Made by a program: the position numbers and the translations under genes. From Parapedobacter composti (GTDB lineage: Bacteria; Bacteroidota; Bacteroidia; Sphingobacteriales; Sphingobacteriaceae), in contig NZ_FOLL01000007.1 in the NCBI RefSeq assembly GCF_900112315.1, positions 1 through 64,000 of the forward strand: a DNA stretch of 64,000 nt, read 5' to 3'. A model generated the notes under the pieces. That model did no database searches and had not been told where the DNA came from. It saw nothing but the letters and a program-made list of their open reading frames with translations. Of this stretch, positions 60,385-64,000 are shown piece after piece. Positions within the stretch are counted from its first letter, which is position 1, and each line of letters starts with the position of its first letter.

Positions 60385-61022
60385 TTTACGTTTTCGATTA
60401 CCTGTTTCAATTCGCTGGCGGCCAGCCGGGGGTGTTCTGCCGCACAGATGGCCGACACCACAGCGATGCTATCCGCTCCGGCACGTATAGCCTCGGCCGC
60501 GTTGTCCCGGTTCATCCGGCCGATGGCGACCAACGGTTTGGCCGTCAGCCGCCGGATTTTCCGGATACCCGCAATACCCCATTCCGTTACGGTATCCGCT
60601 TTGGTGGGGGTGCTGAATACTGGGCTGATGCCGAGGTAGTCTGCCGCGGCCGCGGCGGTGCTTTCCAACTGCGCCAGTTCTTCGATGGAATACCCCAGCA
60701 GCCGGCATCCCGGCCACGCATCGCGCACAATCGGCGGGGGCATGTCCCGTTGCCCCACATGAATGCCGGCCGCGCCCACTTGCATCGCTACCCGCAGGTT
60801 GTCATTGATAATCAACGGCACTCCGTACCGGTCAGTAACCGCTTTCAACCGTTCTGCTTTCGCCAGAAACTCCGTATCCGACACACTTTTTTCACGCAGT
60901 TGGATGATATCCACTCCCCCCAGAATAGCCTCTTCGGCCACCCAAAGCAGATCCCTGCCTCGGCAGTCGGCCCCGGATATCACCAGGTATAACCCATAAG
61001 GGAATGAGCGGTCAGCCTTCAT
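60381..61022 (-). CDS. thiE: thiamine-phosphate synthase
   Basis: A 213-residue TIM barrel: IIQLREKSVSDTEFLAKAER, INDNLRVAMQVGAAGIHVGQ, DYLGISPVFSTPTKAD and GADSIAVVSAICAA. It couples HMP-PP and thiazole phosphate. It overlaps thiM by 11 bases and thiD by four. Confidence 0.95.
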   Translation of the reverse strand: MKADRSFPYGLYLVISGADCRGRDLLWVAEEAILGGVDIIQLREKSVSDTEFLAKAERLKAVTDRYGVPLIINDNLRVAMQVGAAGIHVGQRDMPPPIVRDAWPGCRLLGYSIEELAQLESTAAAAADYLGISPVFSTPTKADTVTEWGIAGIRKIRRLTAKPLVAIGRMNRDNAAEAIRAGADSIAVVSAICAAEHPRLAASELKQVIENVK

Positions 61023-61812
61023 CGGTTATCCGAAGGGTAGCGGCAAATTCCGCTTCCGTCAAATTATACAGCTTGTCCAGCAAATTGAGTTGTAAAGTGC
61101 CCGGCCCGGCGCTGGCCGTCGCGGCAAGCTCTCCGCTGATACCCATCAGCGCCATCGCTGCGCTCACCGCCTCCAAGGCATCATCCACCACAGCGATGAA
61201 TGCGCCGATCAGCGCCGTTGCCGAGCACCCCAGTCCGGTAACTTTGGCCATCAACGGATGCCCGTTACGGATATAGACCGTTTTTTTTTCACCCACCACA
61301 ATATCGACCTCGCCCGAAACGCATACCACACTACCGTACTGCCTGTGGATACGCTTGGCGGCATCCAACGCTTGGTTGCTGGCGGCCGTGCTGTCCACCC
61401 CTTTGGTAGCCGTGCCGCCCACATTAGCCAAAGCCATGATTTCCGATGCATTGCCACGCACCACGGTGGGCTTCCGCTTCAGCAGCTCATCAAGGGTAGC
61501 ATCGCGGTATGCCGACGCCCCCGCTCCAACCGGATCCAGCACCCAGGGCTTGCCCATGCGCTGCACCAGCGATGCTGCCTGCACCATCGCTTCCGTCCAG
61601 TAATTGTCCAGCGTGCCGATATTGATCACCAACGACCGGCAGATACGGGCCATATCCGCCAGTTCGGCGTGGCCATGCGCCATAATGGGCGATGCACCCG
61701 CCGCCAACAGGGCATTGGCCGTATTGTTCATAACCACGAAATTGGTGATATTCTGCACCAGCGGAGACTGCTGGCGCACGGTCTGTATGTGTTCCCAAAG
61801 GCGCTTTTCCAT
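61012..61812 (-). CDS. thiM: hydroxyethylthiazole kinase
   Basis: A 266-residue ThiM: NITNFVVMNNTANALLAAGA, WVLDPVGAGASAYRDATLDE, VRGNASEIMALAN and GLGCSATALIGAFIAVVDDA. It phosphorylates the salvaged thiazole alcohol. It is the first gene after the TPP riboswitch. Confidence 0.95.
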   Translation of the reverse strand: MEKRLWEHIQTVRQQSPLVQNITNFVVMNNTANALLAAGASPIMAHGHAELADMARICRSLVINIGTLDNYWTEAMVQAASLVQRMGKPWVLDPVGAGASAYRDATLDELLKRKPTVVRGNASEIMALANVGGTATKGVDSTAASNQALDAAKRIHRQYGSVVCVSGEVDIVVGEKKTVYIRNGHPLMAKVTGLGCSATALIGAFIAVVDDALEAVSAAMALMGISGELAATASAGPGTLQLNLLDKLYNLTEAEFAATLRITDEG

Positions 61813-61848
61813 ATCTAATAAAATAACTAAATGGCTAAAGCGGATTCC

Positions 61849-61940
61849 TTGGATTGCTTTTCCCTACGCCGGTATGAGCCGGATCAGGTTCAAAGGGTCT
61901 ATCTCAATTCTTATCCAGAATACCCCTAAAGCCAATCCAA
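61849..61940 (-). promoter_or_regulatory. TPP riboswitch (THI box)
   Basis: On the minus strand the sequence reads AGGGGTATTCTGGATAAGAA, then a TGAGATAGACCCTTTGAACC block, then TGATCCGGCTCATACCGGCG and TAGGGAA. The CCTTTGAACCTGATCCGG core and the CCGGCGTAGGGAA end are diagnostic; a P1 helix is formed by TTGGATTG (61849) and its partner near 61930-61940. It lies 36 bases upstream of thiM. Confidence 0.95.
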
Positions 61941-62015
61941 AGGTACGGAAAAATTTTCAAAACTGACGCTTCGCAAAAACCTTACGCCCGGCCAGCTGTT
62001 TCGTATACGGAGTCG

Positions 62016-62023
62016 TATCTTTG
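62016..62023 (+). promoter_or_regulatory. -7 promoter element of the aldo/keto reductase (TATCTTTG)
   Basis: A perfect TAnnTTTG, 24 bases before the ATG at 62048. The longer open frame begins inside it with a TTG and is therefore rejected. Confidence 0.55.
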
Positions 62024-62047
62024 GGCTTCCGTTTAATCAAACAAACT

Positions 62048-62890
62048 ATGGACGCAACCCTATCACTTGACTATAAACTCGGCGGCCAACTGGACATCAA
62101 CCGTATCGGATACGGCGCCATGCAACTGACCGGCCCCGGCGTATGGGGTGATGCGCCCGACCGCGATCGTGCCAAGCAGGTGCTGCTTACGGCGGTCGAA
62201 GCCGGTGTTAATTTCATTGACACTGCCGATTCCTACGGCCCGCACACCAATGAAGTTCTCATCCGCGAAGCGTTGTCTTCCCATTACGCAGATCTTGTCA
62301 TCGCAACCAAGGGCGGGCTGGAGCGCAGTGGCCCAAACCAGTGGCACAGCAACGGCGACCCCGAATACATCCGGAAGGCGATAGACGGTAGTCTCCAACG
62401 GCTCGGTAAAGACACCCTCCAACTGTGGCAACTTCACCGTGTGGATCCGAGGTTTCCCATAGAAGAAACGCTGAGGCCGGTGGCCGATGCCGTGAATGCC
62501 GGCAAAATTCAGCATGTAGGCCTCTCCGAAGTAGACATCCCCATCATTGAACGCGCGCAACAGGTGGTACCCATCGTTTCCGTGCAAAACCGCTACAACC
62601 TGGCTGAACGCACCTGGGAAAAGGTAGTCGACTATACCGCACAGCAGGGGATCGCCTTCATCCCTTGGTATCCGCTGGCCTCGGGTTCCGCTGACCTCCA
62701 GGAAAAAACAGCGGCAATGGCCAAGAAATACCGTACCACACCGGCCCAAATAGCGCTCGCCTGGCTGCTGAAACGGTCGCCCAACATCCTGCTTATACCT
62801 GGCACCAAATCGGTGCAGCACTTGGAGGAAAATCTGCAAACGGCGTGGATTTATTTGTCTGACGACGACTACGAGAGCCTCTCAGCCTGA
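62048..62890 (+). CDS. aldo/keto reductase
   Basis: A 280-residue TIM-barrel oxidoreductase with the catalytic set: Asp and Tyr in FIDTADSYGPHTNEV, Lys in VIATKGGLER, His in LWQLHRVDPRFP, and the NADPH loop LLIPGTKSVQHLEENL. It reduces an aldehyde or ketone; the natural substrate is not evident. Confidence 0.93.
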   Translation: MDATLSLDYKLGGQLDINRIGYGAMQLTGPGVWGDAPDRDRAKQVLLTAVEAGVNFIDTADSYGPHTNEVLIREALSSHYADLVIATKGGLERSGPNQWHSNGDPEYIRKAIDGSLQRLGKDTLQLWQLHRVDPRFPIEETLRPVADAVNAGKIQHVGLSEVDIPIIERAQQVVPIVSVQNRYNLAERTWEKVVDYTAQQGIAFIPWYPLASGSADLQEKTAAMAKKYRTTPAQIALAWLLKRSPNILLIPGTKSVQHLEENLQTAWIYLSDDDYESLSA

Positions 62891-62908
62891 TAATACATCG
62901 CCGAACCT

Positions 62909-63769
62909 TTAACCGTAATGGACAATCTGGGTTTCCGGCAAATCATTTACATGCCCCATTCTTCCGCGGTTGTATTCATGGTAGAGCCGGGGGATGTCGG
63001 CGCGCGTGTCCGCTATGAAGGGCCCATAGCTCACAATCGGCGCCCGCTGCGGTTCACCGGCATAATACACCAAGCGCGCACCGGCTGCGCCCGCGATCAA
63101 GACCAACTCCGTCATTCCCGCCTGCCGGGGCGCATCCAACCAGGCCACCTGCCCTTTTACCACCCGTTCACCGCCCCCCCATACGGCACCCTCAATTACG
63201 TAAATGAAGCCCGTGTACGTGGCGGGAACTTCTTGGGTGAACCTGCCCTCCGGGCCGAGCACAACGTCAACCACCGTCAACGGTGTCTGGTTTATGACAG
63301 GAGACGTCAACCCGTTACTTGCACCACTGTACACCTTGATTTCCGCTTTTTCCATTTGCTTTGCGGGCACAGATTCCGCTTTGATCGACTGGAAAAAAGG
63401 CTCCGTCCACCGCTTTTCCGGCGGTAGTGTCAACCAGAGTTGCAGTATCCGCATGCGCATCTTCGCCGTAATTTCCTCCGTGTGCACGATTCCCTTTCCT
63501 GCGGTCATCAGTTCAAAACTGCCCGTTTCCCAGTGTTGCCCGTCACCTTCCAGCACCAGCGTCACGGTTTCAAAACCAGCATGCGGATGCGGGCCGCCCA
63601 CCGGCGCCCCTCCCGGCAAGTCCAGTTGGTCGTCCATCAGCACAATAAACGGGTCGGTATCTTCAAAGTTACCGCCGCCCACAACCCGGGCCGCCTGATG
63701 GCCCTCCCCTAAGAACCCCCGTTCTAAACGCGGGGTCGCGATATTTCTTAATTTCCGCTGTATCATCAT
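62909..63769 (-). CDS. pirin family protein
   Basis: A 286-residue bicupin: the family signature around GGPHPHAGFETVTLVLEG and GSFELMTAGKGIVHTEE supplies metal-binding His and Glu residues in the first cupin. The second cupin (about residues 165-286) is less conserved. Pirins bind iron and some have quercetinase activity; no function can be fixed here. Confidence 0.92.
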   Translation of the reverse strand: MMIQRKLRNIATPRLERGFLGEGHQAARVVGGGNFEDTDPFIVLMDDQLDLPGGAPVGGPHPHAGFETVTLVLEGDGQHWETGSFELMTAGKGIVHTEEITAKMRMRILQLWLTLPPEKRWTEPFFQSIKAESVPAKQMEKAEIKVYSGASNGLTSPVINQTPLTVVDVVLGPEGRFTQEVPATYTGFIYVIEGAVWGGGERVVKGQVAWLDAPRQAGMTELVLIAGAAGARLVYYAGEPQRAPIVSYGPFIADTRADIPRLYHEYNRGRMGHVNDLPETQIVHYG

Positions 63770-63815
63770 TTAACTGTTGAGCCCCTGCCGTAAAGCAGGC
63801 ACACTATAACCATCA

Positions 63816-64000
63816 TCAATCACCGCCCCCAAAAATCAAACGCCTCCTTAGTTCCGGCAAACGCAGTATCCCGGCTACCCAAACCCCCACCTGCACAAGC
63901 ACCGCCATTCCAATGGGCTGATGGAGCTGTACATGCATGGCAATGGCGCCTCCCATGTAAGCGGCCAGGAGCAGCAAGCCCACCACCGCCGTGCGCGGTA
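63816..64000 (-). CDS. DoxX-like membrane protein (3' part, runs off the window)
   Basis: The last 61 codons are visible: TAVVGLLLLAAYMGGAIAMH, then VQLHQPIGMAVLVQVGVWVA and GILRLPELRRRLIFGGGD before TGA. Two hydrophobic helices separated by a GGAIAxHVQL motif fit the C-terminal half of small DoxX-like four-helix membrane proteins. The start lies beyond base 64000. Confidence 0.6.
   Translation of the reverse strand, partial: PRTAVVGLLLLAAYMGGAIAMHVQLHQPIGMAVLVQVGVWVAGILRLPELRRRLIFGGGD

Noticed and set aside
1-64000. CRISPR arrays, rRNA operons and intact insertion sequences
   Set aside because: No regularly spaced repeats, rRNA core sequences, or transposase genes with terminal repeats were seen.

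Overview
The window looks like a chromosomal segment of a Bacteroidota bacterium, most likely a Sphingobacteriaceae-type genome (Pedobacter/Parapedobacter-like). The reasons are two ECF sigma/FecR pairs, a SusC/SusD outer-membrane pair, a futalosine-pathway menaquinone gene (mqnC), a mitochondrial-type aconitase, type B ribosomal protein L31, almost no Shine-Dalgarno sequences, and many promoters with the Bacteroidota -7 element TAnnTTTG and an upstream TTG. G+C is about one half by eye. No rRNA, CRISPR array, intact insertion sequence or integrase gene was seen.

Layout. 1-1.6 kb: a 3'-truncated FecR anti-sigma gene and its ECF sigma factor. 1.7-6.7 kb: a PiT-like permease, a universal stress protein, an MDR oxidoreductase, an AraC-type regulator and a thioredoxin-reductase-like flavoprotein with a Tat-type leader. 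6.7-14.1 kb: a metal (probably zinc) locus with a COG0523 GTPase, a TonB-dependent receptor, three DUF4625 lipoproteins, a His-tailed lipoprotein and a His-rich membrane protein. Its three transcription units each carry a near-identical 15-bp palindrome over the promoter. 14.2-24.3 kb: a leftward SusCD operon (sigma, FecR, SusC, SusD, DUF6528, discoidin-type lipoprotein) running on into an LutA/LldE-type Fe-S protein and a sugar-isomerase-like TIM barrel. 24.4-43.5 kb: mostly housekeeping genes (UMF1 transporter, PQQ-type dehydrogenase, mqnC, scpB, mpl, prmA, tpiA, rpmE2, a NahK-like kinase, pckA, acnA, rpe, a PgpH-type HD protein).

43.6-57.4 kb lies between tRNA-Ser(GCU) and tRNA-Lys(CUU) and is accessory. 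It holds a tightly packed five-gene operon: SNF2 helicase with DUF3883, DUF1156 DNA methyltransferase, HTH protein, Fic/Doc protein, and DUF499 ATPase with a HEPN-like N-terminus. The helicase, methyltransferase and ATPase set matches what I recall as the Hma class of anti-phage system. The HTH/Fic pair is translationally close-packed in the middle and looks like part of it. To its right are about 1.1 kb of largely non-coding sequence with a LuxR-type HTH fragment, then an antitoxin/PIN-toxin pair whose toxin has lost its N-terminal catalytic strand.

57.5-64 kb: an exonuclease III, a 56-codon protein resembling the start of DUF6157, a TPP-riboswitch-controlled thiamine salvage operon (thiM-thiE-thiD-tenA), an aldo/keto reductase, a pirin, and the cut-off end of a DoxX-like gene.

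The two most notable systems are the zinc-type regulon with its shared operator (inferred Zur box) and the five-gene helicase-methyltransferase-HTH-Fic-ATPase defence operon.
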